Positions 23,140 through 34,900 of a stretch of DNA of 64,000 nucleotides are shown here, in pieces. The DNA comes from Capra hircus (taxonomy: Eukaryota; Chordata; Mammalia; Artiodactyla; Bovidae). The notes below the pieces were generated by a model that did not search any database, was not told the DNA's origin, and saw nothing but the letters and a program-made list of their open reading frames with translations. How positions within the stretch are numbered: position 1 is the stretch's first letter; each line of letters starts with the position of its first letter. The translations under genes were made by a program, and so were the position numbers. The stretch spans positions 40,469,210 through 40,533,209 of the forward strand of contig NC_030821.1 of NCBI RefSeq assembly GCF_001704415.2, read 5' to 3'.

Positions 23140-23561
23140 ATTATCTAAGACATTACGTTCTCTGTTTTTAAACGTTTTAACATAAAACTATTAATATTTT
23201 AACTATTTTAAAATAACTGCTTAGTCTTTAGTAATATTTCAGCTTGGGGAGGGCCATTATCTCATTTATTTATTTGTTTAATCTATTAATTTTACTCAAA
23301 CTGGCAAAACTTTGTGTATCTTATTAATTTATGTAAATAAAAAGTTTTCATTTTATTATTGCCTTATATTAAATTTTTTCCTCAATTTGTTTCTGTAATT
23401 TCTACTTATGTCTTTATCATGTCTTTCCTTCTTCTACTGTAGATCAATGTGGTTGCATGTTTTGAATTTAAGTTGGATACATTATTCATGTTTCTTTTTT
23501 TTCCCCCTAATATAAGCATTTAAGGCAATGTGTTTACTTCTAAGTACCATATTAGTTTACT
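23140..23561 (-). mobile_element. Ancient L1 ORF2 fragment (reverse)
   Basis: AT-rich reverse-complement L1 ORF2 sequence; 'ataagcatttaaggcaatgtg' and the preceding 'cttctactgtagatcaatg' resemble the antisense of a mid-ORF2 block. It is out of order with the 5' UTR piece beside it, so it is a separate or rearranged fragment. Confidence 0.4.
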
Positions 23562-23632
23562 GCTTTCCAGGCGGTGCCAGCAATAAAGAACCCACCTGCC
23601 AATGTAGGAGACTTAAAGAAACGTGGGTTTAT
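23562..23632 (+). mobile_element. Bov-tA SINE, head fragment
   Basis: Only the tRNA-like head remains ('gctttccaggcggtgccagc' to 'agaaacgtgggttta'). The rest is missing. Confidence 0.75.
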
Positions 23633-23741
23633 AAAATCTGCTATTTCACTTGCCAAGATTATAATTTTCTCATTATATTTTCAGGTCCTGGAAAGGTAAG
23701 TTGGTTCCTTTTCAAATTGTTCTGATCTTTACTTGAGAGTA

Positions 23742-23882
23742 TTCATTCAACAAATCTGCCTACAATGCCAGGTGCTTTTAGGCACTTGTGATATTTTAAT
23801 AATAATAATAATAATAAAAGAAAACAAAAAAACAGAAAAAGCCCAGGATATTTGTCCACATGAAGCACAGTGGAACAAATGT
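23742..23882 (-). mobile_element. L2 LINE 3' end (reverse), left of SINE
   Basis: 'attcattcaacaaatctgcc' and 'atgccaggtgcttttaggca' are the reverse complement of the L2 3' terminus. A (TAA)n run at 23797-23817 lies within. The L2 is interrupted by the SINE at 23883-24057. Confidence 0.72.
23797..23817. repeat. (TAA)n microsatellite
   Basis: About seven TAA/AAT units, seen directly, inside the L2 3' end. Confidence 0.9.
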
Positions 23883-23888
23883 TAGTGC

Positions 23889-24057
23889 AGGTACCCTGGT
23901 AGCTCAGATGGTAAAGAATCTGCTGCAATGCTTGAGACCTGTGTTCTATCCCTGGGTCAGGAAGATCTCCTGGAGAAGGAAATGGCAACCCACTTTAGCA
24001 TTTGTGCCTGGGAAATTCCATGGATACAGTCTGGCGGGCTACAGTCCACGAGGTTGA
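23889..24057 (+). mobile_element. Bov-tA2-type SINE inside L2
   Basis: 'ccctggtagctcagatggta' (tRNA-like head), 'tggagaaggaaatggcaacc' and 'gcgggctacagtccacgagg'. The tail is truncated. It is flanked by an unusually long imperfect direct repeat: 23848-23873 and 24058-24083 agree at 23 of 26 positions, the three differences being C/T transitions. Confidence 0.9.
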
Positions 24058-24500
24058 ATATTTGCCCATATGAAGCATAGTGGGAAAGGCAGTCAACAAA
24101 CAACAGTTAAAAATAAGTCCATTGGAGGCAAGAAGTGGTTTGTATGGAAAATATACAGTAAAACATGAGCATGGTGAAGGATATTGGTAGTGCTGCAGTT
24201 GAAAGTTGGTTATTGTTTTAAAAAGAGTTGTCATGGAAAGTATCATTAAGAAGGTGACATTTGAGCAAGATTCTGAGATGTGAAGAAGTGAAAGGTGTGG
24301 ATATCCAAGAGAAGAAAGTTCCAAGTAGAAATGTTAGCCACCGCAGTTGCTAAAACGGGATCAACACAAGTAAGGAGGCCAGTCTGGCCAGTGCACATAC
24401 ATGAGGGAGCACTGGTGGGTGAGGTAAGGGTGACAAGAAAATGTAGGGCCTTGTAGGCATTGTGATGACTTCAACTTTATTCTGAAGTCCTCACAAACAA
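24058..24500 (-). mobile_element. L2 LINE (reverse), right of SINE
   Basis: Continues the L2: 'aagaaggtgacatttgagca', 'gaggccagtctggccagtg', 'atgtagggccttgtaggcat' are reverse-complement landmarks of the L2 ORF2 end. No reading frame survives. Confidence 0.72.
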
Positions 24501-26486
24501 AATAAAAGTGATTTTCCTATCCTTTGCTTTATCTGACGGTCCTGACTTTGTGTGGGAATCTACATTCTGGTTACAGACTTTAAATAGGCCCAAGGCTTTG
24601 TCTTTTGGATCTTGGACTTTTTAATGTTGAATCTCATTGCTGTTGGGAATCAGCAAGCACCCCTGGGAAACACATGGTTAGAATTTCAGTTTCATAATCT
24701 GGTTTCCATTTCCTCTTAATTTTTATCCCCAAGGGATTTTCCTCATTTTTGTATCAGTTTAGCAATGCTTTTAAAAGATGTTTACTCCATTTTATTCTTG
24801 TTGTTTTAAGACATTTAATCTGTTATATTGGAAGAAACACAATCATAAAAGTTATTTTGCATATTAAAGGGAAGTATAAAATATAACAAACATTTTAAAT
24901 AAAAATTAAAGTGAAAAAGCATGCCAGAAGTACAAATTGTGAAATAGAATGCAGATTAAATATATACTTTTGTTTATAAAATAAAAGAAACAAAATATAA
25001 AGTCATCAAAACAAAATGCATAAAGATTAGAATAAATATGTAATAACATTAATGGGCTTAAATTTTAAGTATCAAAACTTAAAGGAAAAAGTGTTCAATA
25101 TAATTCTGATATGGAAAGGAAATATTGCTATAAGATAAAAGTTATGATATTAATTTCATCTCTGAACACATCAAACAAATTCTTGTAAATTTGTAGTTTA
25201 AACTCATTGAGTTTTGATTCCTGAACATTCATATTTCTGTCTGTTGTGAACTTTAAAAAGTACCTAATTACTTTGTGGTTCAATCTCTTAATAGGAAAAA
25301 TATCATCAACTTCATAATTTGTTTAGGAGAATGAATGAGATGATATTTACAAAGGAAACAGCCCAATTGGCAGCACATAGTAAATGTTAGATATTGGTTT
25401 CATCATTAACTTGGAAAATGAGAAAGCAGTACATTTTGGTAGCAGAGTTCAGGGATTTATGCTTCTGTGTGGGGTTGGGCACACTTGTACTAGGTCTGAA
25501 ACTGGAGCAGACAGCCAGCTGGCTTTCTGCACTAATTTCCCCATTTAAAGGGTCCTGCTCATGGGTTCCTGAGATGTGGCACTAGTGGCAGGCAGACCGA
25601 TTGGGAAGGTTCAGCGGGGTGACACAGTTTCTTCTTTAAATTCGGACAGGACTGAAAGGATGGAGAATGTTATAAAGTCCTTTGTTCCCTGTATTTCTGG
25701 CACTCTGTTGATCTTGTTTACCTCTCTGCATCAAAGCCAGTAGGATAAGGGGCTTTTGCAGTTTTCCTTGTGTTGAAATACTTGTTGACTCAAAGAAGAA
25801 CCTCAGATGTTCCTTGGCTAAGTATTCAAAAGGCACATATTGTGATGACCTCTCACTGAACTAACAAGAGAACTAACTAAGGAGAACTGACCTTGTTCAG
25901 TCGGCTGCATTTGTTGAATCCGCCATTCATTACCTTGGGGAAGCATTTCTGTGGTCACCAGAATGTGATGATGAACACTATTTTCGGCCTAAACTTTTGG
26001 TAGCCTTTTCTTCCCTATTAGTTATGCAAGTGAACATTGATCTTTCTTCTCTCTTAAGGTTTTAATTTTATATATTTATTGACTCTACTTTCAGTATCTA
26101 CTAGCTTGCAGATTTCTGGCATTATTATAAGCCAGTTTTTGAGCTGTGGTAGAGTTGTATTCTTTCTCAAAAGCAATTATTTACTCTAGCTTACATTTCC
26201 ACAGAATAGCAGTATGACCAATGAACAATGCTGTCAAGAAGAAATTTTTAAAAAGCAAAACAGAGTGTCTGTCTCTTTTAAGTTCACTTTACAATTTCTT
26301 TTTGGTCACCCCATGCTAATCTATGTGATTAAATGTAGCTGCCCCCTGCTCCAGATACCTTTTTTCTATATAATTGTTAATGGAAACTCTGAGTTAGCAG
26401 AAAGTAAAAGCAAAACTTTATTAAAATATGAAAAATCACTATGAACTAGAAGTCAACAACCCTAGGATAAGAAAACTTTAAAATAC
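24501..26486. other. Unique sequence, no gene recognised
   Basis: About 2 kb with no confidently recognised repeat. Very AT-rich at 24800-25200. Short open frames (25394-25585, 25636-25836, 26214-26444) show no domain. Confidence 0.45.
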
Positions 26487-26672
26487 ACTAAGATGCTCTG
26501 ATAATTCAGTTGGTAAATAATCCGCCTACAATGCGGGAGACCTGGATTCGATCTCTGGGTTGGGAAGATCCCCTGGAGAAAGGAAAGGCTACCCTCTCCA
26601 GTATTCTGGCCTGGAAAAGTCCATGGGGCTGCCAAGAGTTGGACAAAACTGAGTGACTTTCACTTTCACTTC
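26487..26672 (+). mobile_element. Bov-tA2-type SINE
   Basis: tRNA-Glu-like head 'gctctgataattcagttggta' with box-B-like 'ggattcgatctctgggttgg', middle 'gatcccctggagaaaggaaa' and tail 'gagttggacaaaactgagtg'. It is not a functional tRNA: no anticodon arm and acceptor pairing is preserved. Confidence 0.92.
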
Positions 26673-26961
26673 AAGATGCAAAAAATGAAATTGGCTTCTT
26701 TTTTGGTAATAATTTTAATTGGAGGTGAACTGCCTCAGTTTAAGTTGGAATCTATATATATTTGTAAATGACATCATTCCTATGAGAATATGCTACCATG
26801 TAACTGTTAATAGAATGTATAGTTTACTGAAAATGAAGTGTGATGGATCTTATATCCTGGGGATTTCTCATAAGAAAAACAACAAAACTTATCCCACCCT
26901 CTCCCTCCCCAAAAAACATCTCTTGTTTTTCCCTTTCCAGGTGTCTCCCTACCTAATCCTT

Positions 26962-28237
26962 CAGTTCAGTTCAGTTCAGTCGCTGAGTTGTGTCTGACTC
27001 TTTGCAACCCAATGAACTGCAGCACACCAGGCCTCCCTGTCCATCACCAGCTCCCGGAGTTCACCCAAACTCATGTCTGTGGAGTCTGTGATGCGATCCA
27101 GCCATCTCATCCTCTGTCGTCCCCTTCTCCTCCTGCCTCCAATCCCTCCCAGCATCAAAGTCTTTTCCAATGAGTCAACACTTCGCATGAGGTGGCCAAA
27201 GTATTGGAGTTTCAGCTTTAGCATCATTCCTTCCAATGAACACCCAGGACTGAGCTCCTTCAGAATGGACTGGCTGGATCTCCTTGCAGTCCAAGGGACT
27301 CTCAAGAGGCTTCTCCAACACCACAGCTCAAAGGCATCAATTCTTCGGCACTCAGCTTTCTTTATAGTCCAACTCTCACATCCATACATGACCACTGGAA
27401 AAACCATAGCCTTGACTAGATGGACCTTTGTTGGCAAAGTAATGTCTCTGCTTTTGAATATGCTGTCTAGGTTGGTCATAACTTTCCTTGCAAGGAGTAA
27501 GCATCTTTTAATTTCATGGCTGCAATCACCATCTGCAGTGATTTTGGAGACCCCCCCCCAAAATACAGTCTGACACTATTTCCACTGTTTCCCCATCTAT
27601 TTCCCATGAAGTCGTGGGACTGGATGCCATGATCTTCGTTTTCTGAATGTTGAGCTTTAAGCCAACTTTTTCACTCTCCTCTTTCACTTTCATCAAGAGG
27701 CTTTTTAGTTTCTCTTCACTTTCTGCCATAAAGGCGGTGCCATCTGCATATCTGAGGTGACTGATATTTCTCCTGGCAATCTTGATTCCAGCTTGTGCTT
27801 CTTCCAGTCCAGCATTTCTCATGATGTACTCTGCATATAAGTTAAATAAGCAGGGTGACAATATACACCCTTGACATTATCCTTTTCCTATTTGGAACCA
27901 GTCTGTTGTTCCATGTCCAGTTCTAACTGTTGCTTCCTGGCCTGCATACAGATTTCTCAAGAGGCAGGTCAGGTGGTCTGGTATTCCCATCTCTTTCAGA
28001 ATTTTCCACAGTTTATTGTGATCCACACAGTCAAAGGCTTTGGCATAGTCAATAGAGCAGAAATAGATGTTTTTCTGGAACTCTCTTCCTTTTTCCATGA
28101 TCCAGCGGATGTTGGCAATTTGATCTCTGGTTCCTCTGCCTTTTCTAAAACCAGCTTGAGCATCAGGAAGTTCACGGTTCACATATTGCTGAAGCCTGGC
28201 TTGGATAATTTTGAGCATTACTTTACTAGCATGTGAG
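26962..28237 (-). mobile_element. BovB LINE (reverse), 1.3 kb
   Basis: Minus-strand BovB from within the RT palm (28237) to the 3' end. Reverse frames: 28257-27877 (fingers/palm with FIDYAKAFDCVDH-like 'SIDYAKAFDCVDH'), 27861-27526 and 27479-26976 (C-terminal). The palm frame stops at GKG followed by TAA where other copies have GVRQGC; the copy at 29523-31494 has the same stop. The catalytic YADD is changed to YADG. A 6-base ATCCTT (26956-26961, 28238-28243) is the probable target duplication. It faces the copy at 29523-31494 across about 2 kb. Confidence 0.94.
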
Positions 28238-28269
28238 ATCCTTGTTCTTCCCCCCAAAATGTATTAAAA

Positions 28270-29220
28270 AGTGATTGGCTGTCCTGTGGCTTTTCATTTC
28301 CATTTCCTCAACTCTAACTTCTCACTTTAATTCCAATCTTGTTCTTTTTCGTATCATTCTAGTAAAATGGCTCTTGTTAAGGTCACCAGTGACCTTCAGA
28401 TCACTAATTCCTTGGACTGTTTTTGCAGATTTCATTTATGTGATCTCTCAGCTGCATTCAACGCTGTTGACTATTCCCTTCTTCCTGAGAGACTCTTTGA
28501 CTTCTGTGACTCTCCTCCTCCTGCTGGCTGTCCCTTCTGTATTTCTGCTGTCTGTTCTTTATAAATGCATCTTATTCTAAGCCAGAAATATACAGAGTTC
28601 CATAAGTAGATGACTCTATATTTGTCTTCTCAGCTTAGATGTATTTTCTGAGTTCCAGACTCACATATTTGTGATGGCTCCTTGGAATCTTCTCATAGAT
28701 TTCTCAAGCTCATTGTATCCAGAATATATTCATTTGTATTATTTTCCTACTTCCAGTCTGAATCTTTTCTGTCAATCCCAACATTAGTGAATGCCCCCAC
28801 ACTCCATTTAGTAGCAAAAAGTCCTAAAACAATGATTCAGCCATAATACCTCCATCTCCTTATATCTTTTCTTTAATCTATTTGCAAGTTCTTTTGATTT
28901 TACTTTGTAACTAACTCTCAAGTCTGATAATACTTTCTGATCATCTCTAATATCTCACTAATCCAAGCTGCAATTTTTCTTTCCTAAATTGTTACTAATG
29001 TATCTGTGGAAGTGTCTCTGCTTAGTGTATTCAATTCCATATTTACTCTTGTGCTGAGATAATATTTTATAAATGCAAGTTTTATCATAATAGTCCCCTC
29101 CATACCGACTGGCAATCCTTCAACAGCTCTTCATTAATCTTGGTACAAAGCTGAAAGTTTTAGAAGTTGACCAAGAAGTATCTCTATTGTCTGTCTCTTA
29201 ATGATTCTTCAAGTTTTATC
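28270..29220 (+). mobile_element. L2 LINE ORF2 fragment
   Basis: 'ctcagctgcattcaacgctg', 'cttcctgagagactctttga', 'ctcctcctgctggctgtcc', 'aatttctcaagctcattgta'-like and 'ccgactggcaatccttcaac' follow the L2 reverse-transcriptase C-terminal region in order. The overlapping plus-strand frames of 101 and 65 residues are remnants, not a gene. Confidence 0.55.
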
Positions 29221-29522
29221 TCCCATTTGTTCCTCTGGGAACTCTTTCTTACCTTATGCTTACTATCAAAACAAGAAATCACTTAATATGTGAAACAACC
29301 TCCTCAAAAAAAAGCATAGTTAATTCCTTGCCAAGCAAGGGAGAGTTGCAATTTCAAAGCACTTCTAAGAAAATGCTAATCTTATAAGTTTTTAGGAAAG
29401 AAGGAGTTCTGGAAGTGTTGAGCTTTCAGAAGCATAATTGTTTAGGGATTGGCTGACTGTCACCTGTGGACATATGCTTTCTGAATGTGGTTGCCACTGA
29501 CTGACTTTTTAAAGTGTAAGCT

Positions 29523-31494
29523 GGTTCGTGACATTGTACAGGAGAGAGGGATCAAGACCATCCCCATGGAAAAGAAATGCAAAAAAGCAAAATGGCTGTC
29601 TGGGGAAGCCTTACAAATAGCTGTGAGTAGAAGAGAAGTGAAAAGCCAAGGAGAAAAGGAAAGATATAAGCATCTGAATGCAGAGTTCCAAAGAATAGTG
29701 AGAAGAGATAAAAAAGCCTTCTTCAGTGATCAATGCAAAGAAATAGAGGAAAACAACAGAATGAGAAAGGCTAGAGATCTCTTCAAGAAAATTAGAGATA
29801 CCAAGGGAACATTTCATGCAAAGATGGGCACACTAAAGGACAGAAATGGTATGGACCTAACAGAAGCAGAAGATATTCAGAAGAGGTGGCAAGAATACAC
29901 AGAAGTGTACAAAAAGGATCTTCATGACCCAGATAATCATGATGGTGTGATCACTCATCTAGAATCAGACATCTTGGAATGGAAGTCAAGTGGGCCTTAG
30001 AAAGCATCACTATGAACAAAGCTAGTGGAGCTGATGGAATTCCAGTTGAGCTATTTTAAATCCTGAAAGATGATGCTGTGAAAGTGCTGCACTCAATATG
30101 CCAGCAAATTTGGAAAACTCAGCAGTGGCCACAGGACTGGAAAAGGTCAGTTTTCATTCCAATTCCAAAGAAAGGCAATGCAAAAGAATGCTCAGACTAT
30201 CACACAATTGCACTCATCTTACATGCTAGTAAAGTAATGCTCAAAATTCTCCAAGCCAGGCTTCAGCAATACGTGAACCGTGAACTTCCTAATGTTCAAG
30301 CTGGTTTTAGAAAAGGCAGAGGAACCAGAGATCAAATTGCCAACATCCGCTGGATCATGGAAAAAGGAAGAGAGTTCCAGAAAAACATCTATTTCTGCTT
30401 TATTGACTATGCCAAAGCCTTTGACTGTGTGGATCACAATAAACTGTGGAAAATTCTGAAAGAGATGGGAATACCAGACCACCTGACCTGCCTCTTGAGA
30501 AATCTGTATGCAGGCCAGGAAGCAACAGTTAGAACTGGACATGGAACAACAGACTGGTTCCAAATAGGAAAAGGATAATGTCAAGGGTGTATATTGTCAC
30601 CCTGCTTATTTAACTTATATGCAGAGTACATCATGAGAAATGCTGGACTGGAAGAAGCACAAGCTGGAATCAAGATTGCCAGGAGAAATATCAGTCACCT
30701 CAGATATGCAGATGACATCACCCTTATGACAGAAAGTGAAGAGGAACTAAAAAGCCTCTTGATGAAAGTGAAAGAGGAGAGTGAAAAAGTTGGCTTAAAG
30801 CTCAATATTCAGAAAATGAAGATCATGGCATCCGGTCCTATGACTTCATGGGAAATAGATGGGGAAACAGTAGAAACAGTGTCAGACTGTATTTTTTTGG
30901 GCTCCAAAATCACTGCAGATGGTGATTGCAGCCATGAAATTAAAAGACGCTTACTCCTTGGAAGAAAAATTATGACCAACCTAGACAGCATATTCAAAAG
31001 CAGAGACATTACTTTGCCAACAAAGGTCCATCTAGTCAAGGCGATGGTTTTTCCAGTAGTCATATATGGATGTGAGAGTTGGACTGTGAAGAAGGCTGAG
31101 CACTGAAGAATTGATGCTTTTGAACTGTGGTGTTGGAGAAGACTCTTGAGAGTCCCTTGGACTGCAAGGAGATCCAGCCAGTCCATTCTGAAGGAGCTCG
31201 GTCCTGGGTGTTCATTGGAAGGACTGATGCTAAAGCTGAAACTCCAATACTTTGGCCACCTCATGCGAAGTGTTGACTCATTGGAAAAGACTTTGATGCT
31301 GGGAGGGATTGGGGGCAGGAAGAGAAGGGAACAACCGAGGATGAGATGGCTGGATGGCATCACTGACTCGATGGACGCGAGTCTGAGTGAACTCCGGTAG
31401 TTGGTGATGGACAGGGAGGCCTGGCGTGCTGTGATTCATGGGGTCACAAAGAGTCGGACACGACTGAGCGACTGAACTGAATTGAACTGAACTG
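29523..31494 (+). mobile_element. BovB LINE, 2.0 kb
   Basis: Forward BovB from just before the RT domain to the 3' end. Frames: 29485-30000 (pre-RT), 30078-30578 (fingers and palm with intact FIDYAKAFDCVDH), 30594-31106 (YADD intact at about 30702-30713, thumb) and 31146-31400. Breaks: near 29990, TAA at 30056-30058, the shared TAA at about 30577 replacing the GVRQGC region, and TGA at about 31103. AAGCT at 29518-29522 and 31495-31499 may be the target duplication. From 30216 onward it is the inverted partner of 26962-28237. Confidence 0.95.
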
Positions 31495-31640
31495 AAGCTT
31501 AAGAAAAAGACTGTTACCGATTGGCTTTCAGAATAGTGTCCCTGTTACTAATTGATTGGCATTCAGAGGCATTGTTTCTGAAGCAAAAGCATGACCACAG
31601 CTGGATTAGGATGCATTTAAAGTCAGTTCTTGTGGTTAAT

Positions 31641-31860
31641 GGGCTTCCCAGATGGTGCTAGTGATTAAAAACCCACCTGCCAATGCATGATAGGCAAGAG
31701 GCACAGGTTCGATCTTTGGGTTGAGAAGATCCCCTGAAAGAGTGAATGGCAACTCCAGAATTCTTGCCTGGAGAATTTTGGGACAGAGAAGTCTGGTTGG
31801 CTACAGTCCATAGGGTCATAAAGAGTCAGATGTGATTGAAGTGATTTACCACACACACAT
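31641..31860 (+). mobile_element. Bov-tA SINE
   Basis: 'gggcttcccagatggtgcta', 'gagaagatcccctgaaagag', 'gggtcataaagagtcagatg'. Full length but diverged, ending in a short (AC)n tail, ACACACACAT. Confidence 0.93.
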
Positions 31861-32725
31861 ACGTTCACAATTGTGGTTAATAATTCACAGCTTGGAACAA
31901 CGGCCTGAGAACAATCTCTTTTTTTTTAATTTGGAGGATAGAGAGTTTTTATTTTTATTATATGACTTCTTCTGCCCCGTTTCTATTGTATATGTTGTTT
32001 CTTCTGAAAGTTTCTTCCTATTTATTCCTCACTTCTCATTATAAATAAATTGCCTGAGAAATCAAAAGGCTTTTTCTTTATGGTCATAGAATGGTTGATT
32101 GACCCTGAATCCTTCCACTTGTTTTCTTCCCAAAGAGGAAAAATGAAAACAGGGAAAGAAACTAAGCCAGGAGACTTCCCTATACATCTCTTTGTCCTGT
32201 GCTATGTCACATGGCTTATTCTTTGGCTGAAAAGAAAGCTGGTGATTTAGATTGCTAGCTTTTACACCCTCTATAATGAAGTTAGACAAGGGAGAAAGGG
32301 TTAGAAATAGAGATTGAGTCAGGTAACCTACAGTGACTACCATGCGAGATAAAGCAGATAATAGAGCGGCAGAGAGTTTCTCCACCGGAAGCTGAAGGAC
32401 ATTAAATCTTGTCCTTATAGCTTCAATTTTATGTCTGTTTGGTGGATGGTTGCTGATGTGTATGACAGAGAGTAGCTGATGACATTCATTTTGACTTGAA
32501 ATAATCACAGGCAGAATTAATTTTTATCCTATGTCCCGTAGATGAATCTTTAAAGCAATACTTTCTATGGTGGAATGAAACAAACAAGCGATGAATAAAA
32601 AGAAACAAAAAGTAACCTACGATCTCAAACAGTCAAAAATAACTTTTTACTCCATGTAACTTAGAATCCTGGGAACAAGATTCGAGATTTGACAATTTTG
32701 AGAGTTTCAGTGTATAAGACAACTC
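31861..32725. other. Unique sequence, no gene recognised
   Basis: No repeat family recognised. The 148-residue reverse open frame (32062-32508) is the longest in the window outside a repeat; it has no recognisable domain, signal or paralogue, and I would treat it as chance unless conservation shows otherwise. Confidence 0.45.
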
Positions 32726-32727
32726 TA

Positions 32728-32895
32728 AAAGTTTTATAAGTAATTTTAAACTCTCAAAACCAGTCTATGATATAGGTAGTGTTGTTATGCTCTTATAAAG
32801 ATGGATAAACTCAGATACAGAAAGGTTAGATCATCTACCGAAGTCACATAGCTAGTAAGGGTGAAGCTGAAATTTAAATCCAGTTATGTGACAGA
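32728..32895 (-). mobile_element. MIR SINE (reverse)
   Basis: 'tataggtagtgttgttatgc', 'aaagatggataaactcagat', 'agtcacatagctagtaaggg' are reverse MIR landmarks in order. Confidence 0.68.
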
Positions 32896-33184
32896 CAGAG
32901 GTACCCAGATTTACAGGAATAAAGAAAAACATTTGTGTAATATGTCTCAGTAACAAATGACCACAGGCAGTTCTGCAGAATTTCTGACAATCCAGGGTGG
33001 CCCTAAAACTTCAGAAAATGTGCTGTGTTGCTACCAATGTCACAGAAATCACTGGAAGGACACAGCCTCCAAGGGCAGCCTGGAAGGAGTTTGGGGCGAC
33101 ACAGCATTGATTATTGAGCCAATACCTGAGGCACAGATGTAAACACAGATGTCTTAGACAACACTCAGTGGAGATATACGTAGG
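32896..33184. other. Unassigned sequence
   Basis: No family recognised. A 61-residue frame at 32957-33142 has no domain; its Cys/His pattern (CCYQCHRNH) is too short to support a zinc-finger call. Confidence 0.4.
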
Positions 33185-33405
33185 GTGATACAGCTAACCC
33201 CCTAAATTATTCAGGGGAAGGGAGGGCCCATCCTCCTCACAGGTGAAAATCTGTGTGTAATTTATACTTGGCCCTTCCTTACAGGGTTCCTGTCTATCTA
33301 CAGTTATTCATTAGTGGGACAGCCAATTGTAGTATGTGTTATTCAAAAGACTCTGACTATAAGTAGATCCTTGAAGTTCAAATCATTGTACAAGATTTAA
33401 TGGTA
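33185..33405. mobile_element. Tigger-like DNA transposon relic
   Basis: 'gatacagctaaccccctaaa', 'gtgaaaatctgtgtgtaatt', 'gtagtatgtgttattcaaaa' and the end 'gaagttcaaatcattgtaca' resemble a pogo/Tigger-type element terminus, non-coding. Terminal inverted repeats cannot be resolved by eye. Confidence 0.4.
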
Positions 33406-33542
33406 TATATATGTGTTTGTAAGTGATAACATAGTTCTGTTATGGCACTTTGATAGTCTGTTCCTCCATAATGTCTATGTAATAGATATAACAAATATGA
33501 TGGGAGGAGGAAATACTGAAATGACTAAGGTAACATTTTTAA

Positions 33543-33872
33543 AATTTTATTTTATTTGTTCATTTTTGGCTGTGTCGGCCTTGTTGCTATGCGGGCTTTC
33601 CTCCAGTGGCAGGGAGGAGGGGCTACTCTCCACTTGTGGTGCGGGGGCTTCTCCTTGTGGTGGCTTCCCCTCTTGCGGAGCATGGGCTCTGCGGCACATG
33701 GGCTTTCATCGTTGTGGCCTCCCAGGCTCCAGAGCACAGGCTCAACAGTTGTGGCACACAGGCTCAGCTGCTGTGCGGCATGGGGGATACTCCTTGATCA
33801 GGGATCGAACCTGTGTCTCCTGCGTTGGCAAGAGAATTCTTTTACCACTGAGCCACCAGGGAAGTCCTAGAG
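33543..33872 (-). mobile_element. CHR-type SINE (reverse)
   Basis: On the plus strand the order 'tttggctgtgtcggccttg', 'gcgggctttcctccagtggc', 'gtggcacacaggctcagctg', 'gatcagggatcgaacctgtg', 'ccaccagggaagtcc' is the reverse complement of the cetartiodactyl CHR family, a tRNA-Glu-derived SINE with a GC-rich body. AACATTTTTAA at 33532-33542 and 33873-33883 is the target duplication. The 156- and 104-residue plus frames (Cys/Gly/Leu-rich) are SINE translations, not a protein. Confidence 0.92.
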
Positions 33873-33883
33873 AACATTTTTAA

Positions 33884-34684
33884 CACTTAAAAGAAGTGTC
33901 CTCATAACTGACTAGAGCACTTTCATATGGATAAGAAATAATAAAAATGAACAAAAAATTAGCTATTCAATGGTCCTAGCCAAATTTCAGTTTCTGAATA
34001 GCAAGATGCCAACTAGTGGCTACTATATTGGGAACACAGCTACAGAGTGTTTCTTTCATTGCCCAGTGACTCCTGACCACTCACTAGTATCCATCACGCT
34101 ATCTTGTTAGTTTGTCTCTGACCTTTTGTTCATAACTTTCTTTTTCATTATGACAATTTTTCCATTTCCTATTCCTGACAAATTTTATCCCTTTTTATTT
34201 TCAAATCTGAATATTTTCTTTATTTCCTATCAGGTGGAAAGATTTTTCAGAAAAAATAGGACTCGACTTGATTGCTTTTCTCATCCCAAAGACACAAAAC
34301 CAGTGTTAAAAATGAATAAACTGATGGAGATCATCTAATTTGTATGGCTTTTGATAACTAGAACATGAAATGCAAGAGGGGCTATATATGTTCATGTATA
34401 TATTTTTTCATTTGAAGAAATCTTGTTTTATGTATATTGTATAGCCAAACCATGCTTATGGTTAATAATCAGCACTAGACATAAAAGAACAGAAATTAAT
34501 TTCATTTAAATGCTATACTGAAAAGTAGTTAACTGAATCTTGCTTGCAGACTCACTTTATTTTCACTCTGTAGTTCTAAGCTGGTTGAAAAAAAGAAAGT
34601 ATCATAAAATGTACCATCAAGTGACTTAAACGTGTCAAATAATTGCTAATTAGTCATCAGTGTTAATTTTAAACTGGTGATTAT
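33884..34684. other. Unique AT-rich sequence
   Basis: No repeat or gene recognised. The 70-residue frame at 34126-34338 is Phe/Ile-rich with no domain. Confidence 0.45.
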
Positions 34685-34900
34685 GTGCATGTGTGCTTGG
34701 TCACTCAGGCATGTCCAACTCTTTGTGACCCTCTTGCAGCATACAGGCTCCGTTGTCCATGGAATTCCCCAGGCAAGAATTCTGGAGTGGATCACCAATT
34801 CCTCCTCCAGGAGATATTCCAAACCCAGGGATCAAGCCTGCATCTCTTTGTCTCCTGCATTGGCAGGATGATTCTTTACCACTGAGCCACCTGGAAAGCT
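34685..34900 (-). mobile_element. Bov-tA SINE (reverse)
   Basis: 'gtccaactctttgtgaccct', 'ggcaagaattctggagtgga' and 'ctttaccactgagccacctg' are reverse Bov-tA landmarks. Full length; three overlapping plus frames over it are by-products. Confidence 0.93.

Noticed and set aside
26487..26672. Possible tRNA-Glu gene
   Set aside because: The box A/B-like sequence belongs to the head of a Bov-tA2 SINE; there is no intact cloverleaf.
20054..31363. Long frames antisense to BovB (20605-20054, 27073-27573, 31363-30809 and others)
   Set aside because: They are the complementary-frame shadow of the BovB C-terminal region and recur identically with every copy; they have no independent start, domain or conservation evidence.
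32062..32508. 148-residue reverse open frame outside repeats
   Set aside because: No recognisable domain, no promoter or splice context and average composition; length alone is not enough in 64 kb.
32996..33060. CCYQCHRNH as a zinc-finger motif
   Set aside because: A single short Cys/His cluster in a 61-residue frame with no second half of a finger and no related sequence nearby.
33413..33883. 156-residue Cys/Gly-rich open frame, apparently the best non-LINE protein candidate
   Set aside because: It lies across a reverse CHR-type SINE with target duplications; the composition comes from the GC-rich SINE body.
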